Source of the DNA: an uncultured Clostridia bacterium
GTDB lineage: Bacteria > Bacillota > Clostridia > TANB77 > CAG-508
DNA: 64,000 nucleotides
Assembly: GCA_948896235.1 (NCBI GenBank)
Contig: CAQUUC010000002.1
Span: 278,272-342,271, forward strand
Reading direction: 5' to 3'
Part shown: one piece after another, positions 1 to 7,499 of the stretch
Position numbering within the stretch: position 1 is the stretch's first letter
Layout of the letters: each line of letters opens with the position of its first letter
Translations under genes and position numbers: made by a program
Notes under the pieces: generated by a model
Database searches by the model: none
Seen by the model: the letters and a program-made list of their open reading frames with translations, nothing else
What the model was told of the DNA's origin: nothing

Positions 1-1464
1 ACCTTTTAATAATTTGTCTATTGTTTCTCCTGATTCTAATCTTGCAATTGCTCCATATTTCCAATGAATTGGGCTTGTATCTGTTTTTGTTCCAAGTAAT
101 GCATAATGTCTACACATTAAAGCTTCATAGCATAGTTCTAGTCTTTCATCTAATAGTTTCCAGAACTTTTCTTCATCTCCATCTGCTATTATTCCTATTT
201 GTGGTAGGTTTATGCTTACTACACCTTGATTAAATCTTCCTTCAAATTTATATTCTCCGTTTTCATCTTTCCAAGGTGATAGGAAACTTCTACATCCCAT
301 TGGACTAAATACATTTCCTTCATAATTCTCACGCATTTTTTTAGCTGATATGTAATCTGGATATAATCTTTTTGATGAACATTTTACTGCAAGCTTTGTT
401 AAGTAGTCGTATTTTCCACCTTTTAGGCAGTTATGTTCATATAATACATATATTAGTTTTGGAAATGCTGGTGTTACATATACTCCTTTTTCATTTTTGA
501 TTCCTTTATATCTTTGTTTTAGTATTTCTTCTATTATCATAGCATTTTCTTCTATGTATTCATCATTTTCATCTAGATTTAAGAATAGTGTTACAAATGG
601 TGATTGTCCATTTGTTGTCATTAATGTATTGATTTGATATTGTATTGTTTGTACACCTGCTGAAAGTTCTACTTTTAGTCTTTGCTCTACTATGGATTCA
701 ATCATATCTTCTGATAACTTTCCTTCATAGGCTTCTTTTAATTCTTTTGTGAATTTATCTTTACTTTTTCTTAGATATTTTCCTAAATGTTTTAAATCTA
801 CACTTTGTCCACCATATTGGTTTGATGCTACTGCTGCTATTATTTGTGTTGTAACTGTACAAGCTACTTGGAAGCTTTTTGGTGATTCTATTAATTTTCC
901 GTTCATTACTGTTCCGTTTTCTAACATATCTTTTATATTTACTAAACAACAATTGAAGATTGGTTGTAAGAAGTAATCTGCATCATGGAAGTGTAATACT
1001 CCTTCTTCATGTGCTTTTGATATTTTTTCTGGTAATAATATTCTTTTGGTTAAATCTTTTGATACTTCTCCTGCTATGTAATCTCTTTGTGTTGATGCTA
1101 ACACTGCATTTTTGTTTGAATTTTCTGTTGCTAGTTCTTTGTTTTGATTTTTGATTAGTCCTAATATTGACTCATCTGTTGTATTTTGTTTTCTTACTAA
1201 TGCTCTTGTATAACGGTATACTATATATTTTTTAGCTAGTTCATATTTTCCATGTTCCATCAATTTTTCTTCTATTATATCTTGTATGTCTTCAACTAGC
1301 ATTCTCTTTTTATCTAATTCTTCTATATAATGAAGTATTTCTTTTATTTCTTCCTTGCTAGCTTTTTCACGTGGTCTTACTTCATCATTCGCTTTTTCAA
1401 TTGCAGCTACTATTTTTTCTCTATCATAATCTACTGCTCTTCCATCTCTTTTTATGACTTTCAT
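1..1464 (-). CDS. nrdD: Anaerobic (class III) ribonucleoside-triphosphate reductase, N-terminal part
   Basis: The gene makes dNTPs from NTPs without oxygen, using a glycyl radical. 488 codons are visible and the C-terminus with the glycyl radical lies beyond the left edge. The start MKVIKRDGR opens an ATP-cone (about residues 1-95). It is followed by catalytic-domain text typical of NrdD, such as HFHDADYF, then CSSKRLYPDY and GNVFSPMGCRSFLSPW. I chose ATG at 1464 because GGAGG lies 8 bases upstream; an ATG at 1470 would be too close to it. Every CGG triplet on this strand is out of frame (AAC GGA and similar), so the reading frame needs no correction. A palindromic operator and promoter precede it, and a Crp/Fnr regulator is divergently transcribed. 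Identity is very confident; the end is missing. Confidence 0.95.
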   Translation of the reverse strand, partial: MKVIKRDGRAVDYDREKIVAAIEKANDEVRPREKASKEEIKEILHYIEELDKKRMLVEDIQDIIEEKLMEHGKYELAKKYIVYRYTRALVRKQNTTDESILGLIKNQNKELATENSNKNAVLASTQRDYIAGEVSKDLTKRILLPEKISKAHEEGVLHFHDADYFLQPIFNCCLVNIKDMLENGTVMNGKLIESPKSFQVACTVTTQIIAAVASNQYGGQSVDLKHLGKYLRKSKDKFTKELKEAYEGKLSEDMIESIVEQRLKVELSAGVQTIQYQINTLMTTNGQSPFVTLFLNLDENDEYIEENAMIIEEILKQRYKGIKNEKGVYVTPAFPKLIYVLYEHNCLKGGKYDYLTKLAVKCSSKRLYPDYISAKKMRENYEGNVFSPMGCRSFLSPWKDENGEYKFEGRFNQGVVSINLPQIGIIADGDEEKFWKLLDERLELCYEALMCRHYALLGTKTDTSPIHWKYGAIARLESGETIDKLLKG

Positions 1465-1489
1465 GTCCATTTCCTCCCCCATATTTTTA

Positions 1490-1540
1490 TGTTCTTATTA
1501 TATCTTAAGTTTCTTATTTTACTGTTGCAATTGCAACAGA
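1490..1540 (-). promoter_or_regulatory. nrdD promoter with Crp/Fnr-type palindrome
   Basis: A perfect 18-base palindrome, CTGTTGCAATTGCAACAG, lies at 1522-1539. Downstream on the minus strand a TATAAT -10 box lies at 1497-1502, with only a weak -35 (ACAGTA) 17 bases from it. The palindrome centre falls near -40.5 relative to the inferred start. That is the usual place for a class II Crp/Fnr activator site, which compensates for a poor -35. The adjacent divergent Crp/Fnr gene is the obvious candidate regulator. The palindrome and spacing are seen; the pairing with that regulator is inferred. Confidence 0.7.
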
Positions 1541-1671
1541 TTATTAAAGACTAATAATTTATTTTAAAAAACCCCTTCATTTCTAACGAAATTTGATTTA
1601 TTTCATTTATATTACAAATTTATTACGTGTTATTTTTGTCGATTTTTGGCTAAATTTAGGGGTTTTATTTT

Positions 1672-1703
1672 TTGTTGCATTTTGATATTGTTTTATGTAT
1701 AAT
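1672..1703 (+). promoter_or_regulatory. Promoter of the Crp/Fnr regulator
   Basis: The -35 TTGCAT is at 1675-1680 and the -10 TATAAT at 1698-1703, with a 17-base spacer. The -35 overlaps a GTTGCA half site resembling the nrdD palindrome, so autoregulation is possible. A TGTCGAT sequence at 1637-1643 matches a Spo0A box at 6 of 7 bases. Confidence 0.6.
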
Positions 1704-1771
1704 ATTTTTATAAGGATAAGTTTAAGAGAATCTTTACTTATCTATATAATATTGATATTGGAGGCTTGATT

Positions 1772-2401
1772 ATGGATAGTAATTTTTGCATTTCTGATTT
1801 TGTTAAAGATTTAGATACCAAATGCTCAAAAGTTCAAAAAAAGACTTTTCATAAGGGTGAGATTATAACCAGCTATATTGCTAAACGTAATCAACTTTGT
1901 ATACTTTTATCTGGAGAAGCTGATCTTGTAAGGTATGATTATAATGGTAATAGAACTATTGTTGAGCATTTTAATACTAATGATATTTTTGGTGAAATTT
2001 TTTATCCTGTAAGTACTAATAACGAGCTTTTAGTAGAGGCTAAAGATAATTCTTCCGTTTTGTTTTTCATTTATGATGATATTAAAATGAAATGTAAGAA
2101 TAATTGTAGTTTTCACAACAATTTACTTATTAATTTGCCTGGGTTGTTTTTAAATGAAATTATTGATTTAAATATGAGAATTGAGCTTCTTAGTAAGCGT
2201 ACTATTCGTGATAAATTACTTGGATATTTCACCATTATTTCTGCAAGAAATATGAGTAAGTCTTTTAGAATTCCTTTTTCTTTAACAGACCTTGCTGATT
2301 ATTTGAGTATTGATAGAAGTGCAATGATGCGTGAGCTTAAAACTTTAAAGGAAGAAGGCTTTATTGAAAAATCTGGCAATAGAATGACTTTACTATATTA
2401 G
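1772..2401 (+). CDS. Crp/Fnr-family transcriptional regulator
   Basis: A 209-residue protein with an N-terminal cyclic-nucleotide-binding-type beta barrel (about 10-120, including LLSGEADLVRYDYNG and a FGEI turn). A long dimerisation helix follows, then a C-terminal Crp winged helix (about 140-205) with recognition-helix text LADYLSIDRSAMMRELK. I prefer ATG 1772 over an upstream TTG because GGAGG sits 7 bases before it. Scattered Cys residues (at least four in the N-terminal half) are not in a clear Fnr 4Fe-4S spacing, so the signal is unknown. It is divergent from nrdD and separated by the 18-base palindrome, so it likely activates anaerobic dNTP synthesis. Family assignment is strong; the target is inferred. 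Confidence 0.88.
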   Translation: MDSNFCISDFVKDLDTKCSKVQKKTFHKGEIITSYIAKRNQLCILLSGEADLVRYDYNGNRTIVEHFNTNDIFGEIFYPVSTNNELLVEAKDNSSVLFFIYDDIKMKCKNNCSFHNNLLINLPGLFLNEIIDLNMRIELLSKRTIRDKLLGYFTIISARNMSKSFRIPFSLTDLADYLSIDRSAMMRELKTLKEEGFIEKSGNRMTLLY

Positions 2402-2420
2402 ATAAAAACTTTATAAATAA

Positions 2421-2460
2421 CAATAATGCTAGGATAATTATATTATTCTAGCATTATTTG
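2421..2460. terminator. Bidirectional terminator between converging genes
   Basis: A long near-perfect hairpin (2422-2438 pairing with 2442-2458, with a three-base loop) is built on AATAATGCTAG and its complement, followed by a T-rich tract. It lies between the converging Crp/Fnr gene and the small minus-strand gene, whose stop codon lies inside the stem. Confidence 0.85.
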
Positions 2461-2763
2461 TTTTATTTCTTTTATTAATTTAATTTTTAATTCTTTCCAA
2501 TTACATTCTCCCAAATATTCTAATGAAATATGTGAAAGATATCCTTCTTCTTCGGCTATTTTGTTCCATTCTTCAACTGTTGGAAAGTCTCCCTCTATAA
2601 TCATTCTTACTAGTCTATTTTTTGAATTTAGATATGGATTAAAATAGATATTTCTTCCATAGTATTTTTCTATGATTTTATCTAATTTATTTTCTACATC
2701 TTTAATTTTTTTTACTTTTATTCCTATGTTTAACATTTGATAATATAATATTTCTTTTTTCAT
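2443..2763 (-). CDS. Hypothetical 106-residue protein
   Basis: I do not recognise this protein. It is Lys/Glu-rich with no signal peptide or membrane segment and looks like a small alpha/beta cytoplasmic protein. Near the middle it has IIEGDFPTVEEWNKIAEEEG. There is no good ribosome binding site before the ATG: the promoter-like TATAGT ends only 8 bases upstream, so translation could be leaderless or the true start differ. It lies 52 bases downstream of the tandem RHH-like gene on the same strand. Its promoter region carries two TTCGACA boxes. The frame is open and codon use matches the neighbours, so it is probably real, with unknown function. Confidence 0.55.
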   Translation of the reverse strand: MKKEILYYQMLNIGIKVKKIKDVENKLDKIIEKYYGRNIYFNPYLNSKNRLVRMIIEGDFPTVEEWNKIAEEEGYLSHISLEYLGECNWKELKIKLIKEIKQIMLE

Positions 2764-2770
2764 ATTAAAA

Positions 2771-2816
2771 ACTATATCCTATTTTTTTCGACATTTCAAA
2801 TCCAATTTCGACATTT
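2771..2816 (-). promoter_or_regulatory. Promoter with two Spo0A-box-like sites exactly 20 bases apart
   Basis: On the minus strand TTGAAA (2794-2799) and TATAGT (2771-2776) are separated by 17 bases. TGTCGAA, the Spo0A box consensus, occurs at 2787-2793 and 2807-2813 on that strand. The first copy abuts the -35, as in Spo0A-activated sigma-A promoters. The sequence matches are direct; Spo0A control is inferred. Confidence 0.5.
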
Positions 2817-3148
2817 TATTTTAGTTCATCTAATGCATTTTTTATTGCTATATTTACTAGTTTGTATATAGATAAATTATATTTTTCTCTTAGTTCTTCT
2901 AAACCTTTAAAGAAAGATTCTCTAATTAGTAATGAATGTTGTACTGGCATTTTATCCGTTTCTTTTTCATATAGTTTTACATTTCTTGTTTTAAGTAATT
3001 CTTCTATACATCCATTAATTAACTGATTTGTTGATGTATGATATACCTCTGTAGATAGTTTGTCTATGTTTTCATATAAGTCATCCTCTATTTCTATTGT
3101 CTTCTTTAATAATGGCTCTCTTTTCCAAAATCTATCAAATGCTCCCAT
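2816..3148 (-). CDS. Small protein with two ribbon-helix-helix-like segments
   Basis: A 110-residue protein. Two segments share a pattern of short strand, helix, turn, helix: KKTIEIEDDLYENIDKLS to about residue 55, and HSLLIRESFFKGLEELRE to the end. Each resembles a MetJ/Arc-type ribbon-helix-helix unit (strand-forming alternating residues, then two helices), suggesting a tandem DNA-binding fold within one chain. AAGGAG lies upstream of the ATG. It is followed by the 106-residue gene on the same strand. The similarity is judged from residue pattern only, so DNA binding is an inference. It could alternatively be an antitoxin-like protein, but no clear toxin partner is visible. Confidence 0.5.
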   Translation of the reverse strand: MGAFDRFWKREPLLKKTIEIEDDLYENIDKLSTEVYHTSTNQLINGCIEELLKTRNVKLYEKETDKMPVQHSLLIRESFFKGLEELREKYNLSIYKLVNIAIKNALDELK

Positions 3149-3240
3149 ATTTTTCTCCTTTATTTTTCTATTAGAAAAATTATATTAATATAATATGCAG
3201 TTTTTAACTATGTATACATGCAGATTTTTTATATGTTTTG

Positions 3241-3269
3241 TTGCAAATTGGTAAATTTTAACTTATAAT
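3241..3269 (+). promoter_or_regulatory. Promoter of SpoVT-like gene
   Basis: TTGCAA (3241-3246), a 17-base spacer and TATAAT (3264-3269), just before the GGGAGGT ribosome binding site at 3278-3284. Confidence 0.65.
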
Positions 3270-3292
3270 GTATATATGGGAGGTAATTTAAG

Positions 3293-3707
3293 TTGTATAT
3301 TACAGATAGTTTAGTTGAATTTTTACATAACTCTATGCTTATATCTCGTTCAACTATTATTTTAACTGATTTAAATAAAGTAGTTTTTGTAGCGTCTAAT
3401 GATGATAATAACTATTTGAATAAAAATTTACACGATAATATGAAAAAACTTTTAAGCTTGTATGCTGCAGATTCATGTTATATTGATTATATGAATGTTT
3501 CTATGGATACTATTGTTCCTATTGTTGAAGATGATGATATTTTAAAATATGAATCTCAAATTGTTTTACCTATTATTCATAATAATATTGTAGATCGGTT
3601 TGCTTATTTTTGTTACTGATACAAGAAAATACCTAGATTCAAATTTAAAGTATGCTAAAACCGCTAAACATTTTGTAGAAATTTTTAGTACGAAAGATTA
3701 TTTGTAA
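3293..3707 (+). CDS. SpoVT C-terminal-domain-like (GAF-type) protein, needs +1 shift at CGG
   Basis: The TTG start has GGGAGGT 8 bases upstream. The zero frame runs 101 codons to GTA GAT, then CGG, and stops at a TGA soon after. Skipping the C at 3596 reads GAT-GGT-TTG and continues LLIFVTDTRKYLDSNLKYA to a TAA at 3707, giving 137 residues. The whole looks like the GAF-type sensor half of SpoVT (RSTIILTDLNKVVFVAS near the start), without the AbrB DNA-binding half. The restored tail is the normal end of such a domain, with the final strand and helix. Likely a small-ligand sensor linked to sporulation. The family assignment is from residue pattern and is moderate. The frame break is direct, and the recoding interpretation rests on nine identical cases in this window. 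Confidence 0.6.
3593..3599 (+). other. CGG +1 frameshift site 1 (SpoVT-like)
   Basis: GAT-C-GGT. The zero frame reads CGG and stops at TGA six codons later; skipping C 3596 restores the protein as VD-G-LLIF. Confidence 0.75.
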
Positions 3708-3750
3708 CTATTTTTTTATTTTTTCATAATATATCTTAGGTGATATAGTG

Positions 3751-4206
3751 ATGATTGTTTCTACTAATGTTCCTTACAATTATAATGTTTTACTCGATAA
3801 TATGTATGCACTAAAACGTGCATATCCGTTTTTATACATAGATAGTATTGGTGATAGTGTACTTGGTAATGCTCTTGTTTATTTTAGGATTGGTAGGGGA
3901 AAAAAAGAAGTATTTTATAATGCTTCTTTTCATGCAAATGAATGGATTACTACTCCTGTTTTAATGAAATTTATTGAAGATTTTTGTGTAGCTTATACTA
4001 ATAATTCTACTATTTATGGATATAGTGCTCGTGAAATTTTTGATACTGTATCTATTTATATTGTACCAATGGTAAATCCTGATCGGAGTTAATTTGGTTA
4101 CTGGAAATCTTCCTATTAATAGTAATGGGTATAATTATGCCAAAAATATTGCAAGTAATTATCCAGATATTCCTTTTCCAAGCGGATGGAAAGCTAACAT
4201 TGAAGG
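3751..4206 (+). pseudogene. M14 zinc carboxypeptidase, N-terminal part, split by the integrated element
   Basis: This is the first half of a gamma-D-glutamyl-diamino-acid endopeptidase-type M14 peptidase, which cleaves cell-wall peptides. YNASFHANEWITTPV holds the zinc ligands (His and Glu of HxxE), followed by PMVNPD. At 4084 an in-frame CGG breaks the frame: skipping the C gives NPD-G-VNLVTG, the family's highly conserved NPDG. The text then runs FPSGWKANIEGVDL and is cut at 4205-4206 by the element. The rest of the gene is at 13199-13662. ATG 3751 has AGGTGA 7 bases upstream. Family members often carry N-terminal LysM domains; none is present here. After excision the gene would encode about 305 residues with two +1 sites. 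Confidence 0.9.
4081..4087 (+). other. CGG +1 frameshift site 2 (M14 peptidase, NPDG)
   Basis: GAT-C-GGA, zero frame CGG AGT TAA. Skipping C 4084 restores the conserved NPD-G-VNLVTG segment. Confidence 0.85.
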
Positions 4207-4233
4207 TGTGGATTTGAAAAACTACCAACCATT
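4205..4233. repeat. attL: left junction and element arm
   Basis: The GG core at 4205-4206 lies within the Gly codon of GVDL. The arm starts TGTGGATTTGAAAAACT and is inversely repeated at the right end. Confidence 0.82.
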
Positions 4234-4238
4234 CTATC

Positions 4239-4272
4239 AAAGTCTTGTAAGTACTGATTTACAAGACTTTAG
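4239..4272. terminator. Terminator of the SDR gene
   Basis: AAGTCTTGTAA pairs with TTACAAGACTT across a 7-8-base loop, just inside attL and downstream of the minus-strand SDR gene. Confidence 0.8.
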
Positions 4273-4283
4273 CTGTTTTTTAT

Positions 4284-5228
4284 TTACCCTTTGTACTCTC
4301 CACCATTTATATGCATTACTTGACCTGTAACATAGGATGAATCATCACTTGCTAAGTATATAAATAGTGGTGCTATTTCATAAGGGTGCCCTGCTCTTCC
4401 CATTGGTGCATCTGAACCAAGTGTTGGTATTTTTTCTGCTTCCCAACATGCTGGTTGTAATGGCGTCCAAAATACTCCAGGTGAAACTGCATTTACTCTT
4501 ATATTTTTATCTGCTAAATTAGTAGCAAGTGACCTTGTAAAACCTACAATTGCTCCTTTACTTGTTACATAATCTATTAGTTCTGGCTCTCCTTTAAATG
4601 TTGTAATTGATGTTACGTTTATAATACTTGCTCCTGATTTCATGTGTTTTAATGCTCTTTTTGTTAAATAAAAGATAGAATATATATTGGTTTTCATAGT
4701 TAAATCAAATTGTTCATCTGTAATATCTAATAAACTTTTTTGTTGGTATTGGACTCCTGCATTGTTTACTAATATATCAATTTTCCCAAACGTTTTTATT
4801 GTTTCTTCTACAATTTTATCACAGAAATTAGTATCTTTTATATCTCCTGCAAGTAATAAACATGTTCCTCCCATTCTTTCAATGAATTCTTTTGTTTCTT
4901 GGGCATCTTTATGTTCATCATAATAGACAATTACAACGGTTGCTCCTTCTTTTACAAATCCAACTGCTGTGGCTCTTCCAATTCCAGAATCTCCTCCTGT
5001 TATGATTGCAACTTTATTATATAGTTTTCCAGCTGGCCTGTAATATGGATTATTAAATATAGGTCTTGGTGTCATTAAGTATTCCATTCCTGGTTGTTTA
5101 TCCTGATGCTGCGGTGGAAACTCTATCCTATAGTCTTTACATATTCTACCATATCCTTGATTGTCTATGTATTTTAGTCCATAATCATCCTGTCCATTAT
5201 TGTTTGAAGTATAATAATCATAATTCAT
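4284..5228 (-). CDS. Short-chain dehydrogenase/reductase (YhdF/glucose-dehydrogenase-like)
   Basis: A 314-residue SDR of the extended general-stress type. The N-terminus (about 1-65) has the PGMEYLMTPRPIF stretch typical of this subfamily. It is followed by the Rossmann motif ITGGDSGIGRA, then DILVNNAGVQ, and the catalytic Ser and YVTSKGA (YxxxK) near residues 205-225. The C-terminal YVTGQVMHINGG is standard. It would be a soluble NAD(P)-dependent oxidoreductase; the substrate cannot be told from sequence. GAGGTGAAGAAAG precedes the ATG. It lies inside the element between attL and the recombinase, so it appears to be cargo, although its codon use matches the host. Confidence 0.88.
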   Translation of the reverse strand: MNYDYYTSNNNGQDDYGLKYIDNQGYGRICKDYRIEFPPQHQDKQPGMEYLMTPRPIFNNPYYRPAGKLYNKVAIITGGDSGIGRATAVGFVKEGATVVIVYYDEHKDAQETKEFIERMGGTCLLLAGDIKDTNFCDKIVEETIKTFGKIDILVNNAGVQYQQKSLLDITDEQFDLTMKTNIYSIFYLTKRALKHMKSGASIINVTSITTFKGEPELIDYVTSKGAIVGFTRSLATNLADKNIRVNAVSPGVFWTPLQPACWEAEKIPTLGSDAPMGRAGHPYEIAPLFIYLASDDSSYVTGQVMHINGGEYKG

Positions 5229-5290
5229 CTTTCTTCACCTCTACTATCTATATTCTAAATAGCAATTGGGTGTGCATGTTTAAGATTTCT

Positions 5291-6954
5291 CTAACTTATC
5301 TTTAAAGATTTCTCATTTATTAATTCTTCAATTTTGATAAATTCGTTTAGGTTTTCGTTAATAGAATTTAGTTTTGAAAAGTTGAAATAGATATACACAT
5401 TTTTGTCTTTGTCAATCTCAATTTTATTAATTAATCTATATAAATACATTTTATCTATTTGCTCTAATTTCAAAAAGTTCTCTATTAATTCATCTAATTC
5501 TTTTCTTTCTTTTGTTTTGTTTTTAATACTTGTTTTTTCTTCTGTCCCAATTAGTTTTTGCTCTAATTCTTCCTTTTGTTTCATTAGATTTGTTCTGTCA
5601 AATATAAATTTTTGTGATACCCTAATGTAATCTTCTTCGAGTATTATGCCTTGCAATTTATCCATATACATTTTGTCTAGATTGTTATTTATTTCAAATA
5701 TAGCTTTATCGATTTGTTCTAATTTCTTCTTATATCCATCTCGAATATGAAGCGTTTTGTTTTGATATTTCTCATAGATTGAATAAAAAATTTCTTTGTC
5801 AGCATATATTTGACATATCTTCTTTACAACATAAATAATATGCTTTTCAAACTTTTCATAGTTAATATTTAATGGATAGCAATTTCTTGATTTATAATCG
5901 CTACAAGTTATATATGGATGTGATTTTGCATTTCTTTTAGAGTTCTTTTTTAGCACGATTTGCAGTTTTCTTTTGCAATGATAGCAGTAAAGTAATCCTC
6001 TTAATAAATAATCATATTTTAGTTTTGTATTTGTTCCTCTTTTTTCTAAGATACACTGTACTTTTTCAAATGTGTCTTTGTCTATAATAGCTTCATGTGT
6101 ATTATTTACTCTTATTTGATTTTCTTTTTCTACTGTTCTTATTTTATGTACTTTGTATGATACGACAGTTCTCTTATTCTGAATGGTATTTCCGATATAA
6201 ACTTCATTTTTTAGCATGTTGCATAATGTTACTTCATTCCAATCATAGCCAATTTTATTTTCATCCTGAACTAGCCCAGTTTTTCTATAGCCTGTTGGAG
6301 ATAGATATTTATTTTTATTTAGATAATTGACTATTTCACTACTTCCATAGCCATTCTCATACATGGCAAAATTTCTTTGCACAATCTCTTTAACTTTATC
6401 GTCTACAATTAGCTTGTTTTTGATTGTAGGATGTTTTTTATAACCGATATGCTGGAACGCTGCACATATATTCGCCATTCTTTTGTTTTTCTTTATACAC
6501 ACTTCTAATTTTTTTTGATATATCCTTAGCATAATAGTCATTCATAATTGCTTTAAAAGGTGTTATATCGTTATTTGTGCTATCAATATAAGTATCTATT
6601 CCATCTGTTATTGCAACATATCTTATATTGTTTTGTGGAAAGTAATTTTCTATGTAATGCCCTGTTTTAATATAATCTCTTCCAAGTCTTGATAGGTCTT
6701 TAGTTATCACCATATTAATTGTTCCGTTTTCAATATCTTGTAGCATTTTATTAAATCCAGGTCTATCAAATGTAGTTCCGGATATACCATCATCAACATA
6801 TTCTTTAGTTAGTGTTAGATTATTTTCACTTACATATCTTTGCAAAATACTTCTTTGATTACCGATACTTTCACTTTCTTGTTTGTCGCCATCTTCTCTA
6901 GATAGTCTTATATAAATTCCGTACTTTGAAGTTTTGGTATTTCAAGTTTAGCAT
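5291..6954 (-). CDS. Large serine recombinase (element integrase) with two CGG +1 sites
   Basis: ATG 6954 follows AGGAGG at 5 bases. The zero frame gives 11 codons to GTA, then CGG. Skipping C 6921 restores V-G-IYIRLSREDG, which carries the catalytic Ser of resolvases. The second frame runs through ITKDLSRLGRDY, breaks at TAT-CGG, and continues after C 6446 is skipped as PAY-G-YKKHP through the recombinase domain. A zinc ribbon (CYHC, later CSDYKSRNC) and a coiled-coil tail follow, giving 553 residues in all, a normal length. It should catalyse integration and excision at the GG core. Without the first shift no catalytic domain is made, so the element's movement depends entirely on recoding. 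Its promoter shares a motif with the one at 7838-7866. Confidence 0.9.
6444..6450 (-). other. CGG +1 frameshift site 3 (recombinase, internal)
   Basis: TAT-C-GGT, zero frame CGG TTA TAA. Skipping the C opposite 6446 gives PAY-G-YKKHP, as in homologous recombinases. Confidence 0.85.
6918..6924 (-). other. CGG +1 frameshift site 4 (recombinase, codon 12)
   Basis: GTA-C-GGA. The zero frame meets TAG five codons after CGG. Skipping the C opposite 6921 restores V-G-IYIRLS, the start of the catalytic domain. Confidence 0.85.
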
Positions 6955-6987
6955 TTAACCTCCTATCCGTAATCATCTACAATAAAA

Positions 6988-7016
6988 ATTGTAACGTGCT
7001 CAAAATAATTTTGCAA
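6988..7016 (-). promoter_or_regulatory. Recombinase promoter with motif shared with 7838-7866
   Basis: TTGCAA (7011-7016), a 17-base spacer and TACAAT (6988-6993) on the minus strand. The spacer AATTATTTTGAGCACGT matches the spacer of the promoter at 7838-7866 at 16 of 17 bases, which suggests a common operator. Confidence 0.6.
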
Positions 7017-7032
7017 CTATATTTTCATTCAA

Positions 7033-7179
7033 TTACTTTTTATCAATTTTTAAATTTTCTATATAATCCTTAAAGATTAATCCTATTGTTTCTTTTACCT
7101 CCTGTTTTTCTTTTGTAAAAATACAATATGTATTAAATTCTAGTTTATCTGTTTTTGTTTCCTCCTGATTTTTATTCAC
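7033..7179 (-). CDS. Small element protein upstream of the recombinase (possibly TnpW-like)
   Basis: A 48-codon frame starting at GTG 7179 with AAGGAG 11 bases upstream, ending with TAA. The protein is charged, with TYCIFTKEKQEVKETIGLIF in its middle. Small proteins of about this size and layout (strand followed by helix) often lie next to recombinases in clostridial transposons and are annotated TnpW. The resemblance here is loose. It is on the same strand as the recombinase and close upstream of its promoter. Being short and starting with GTG, it is a moderate-confidence call. Confidence 0.4.
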   Translation of the reverse strand: MNKNQEETKTDKLEFNTYCIFTKEKQEVKETIGLIFKDYIENLKIDKK

Positions 7180-7499
7180 ATTGACATCAGCTCCTTTATT
7201 CTCTAAGTTACTCTAATACAGAATATTAAAGAAAATGGCTTAATATGACACTTAGAATAAGTGTATTTGTCAATGTACAATTTATCTTCTACTAGGTAAA
7301 TGCCTTCATTTTTCAAAAAATGGGGAATTTTTGAAAATTTTTTTAAAAAAATTACTCTCTACTAGGTAAATTCCCTCGTTTTATTAAAAAGTGGTAAAAT
7401 TATAAAAATTTTTTAAAGATTTTAAAGAAATCAAAAAAAGACCTAATATATTTTCATATATTAAATCTTTTTTAGTTATTTATATTTGTTAAAAACTGA
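7180..7499. other. Gene-free stretch inside the element with two direct repeats
   Basis: No convincing gene. The sequence is very AT-rich and holds the direct repeat annotated at 7288-7382 and long A/T runs. A short T-rich inverted stretch at about 7435-7475 may end transcripts of the gene at 7500-7805. Confidence 0.5.
7288..7382. repeat. Pair of direct repeats, 70 bases apart
   Basis: TCTACTAGGTAAAT begins both 7288-7312 and 7358-7382, and the 25-base copies differ at three positions. They could be binding sites for an element protein (iteron or excision-factor type) or part of a small RNA. No function can be assigned. Confidence 0.55.

Noticed and set aside
1480..1760. NrdR boxes before nrdD.
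   Set aside because: No ACACwATATAT-type pair was found; only the Crp/Fnr-like palindrome is present.
4284..5228. SDR gene as part of the host chromosome rather than the element.
   Set aside because: It lies between attL, defined by the split M14 gene, and the recombinase, so it is inside the element.
6861..6867. ATCGGT in the recombinase as another frameshift site.
   Set aside because: It is ATC GGT in frame (ESIGNQRS); the CGG is not a codon and no shift is needed.
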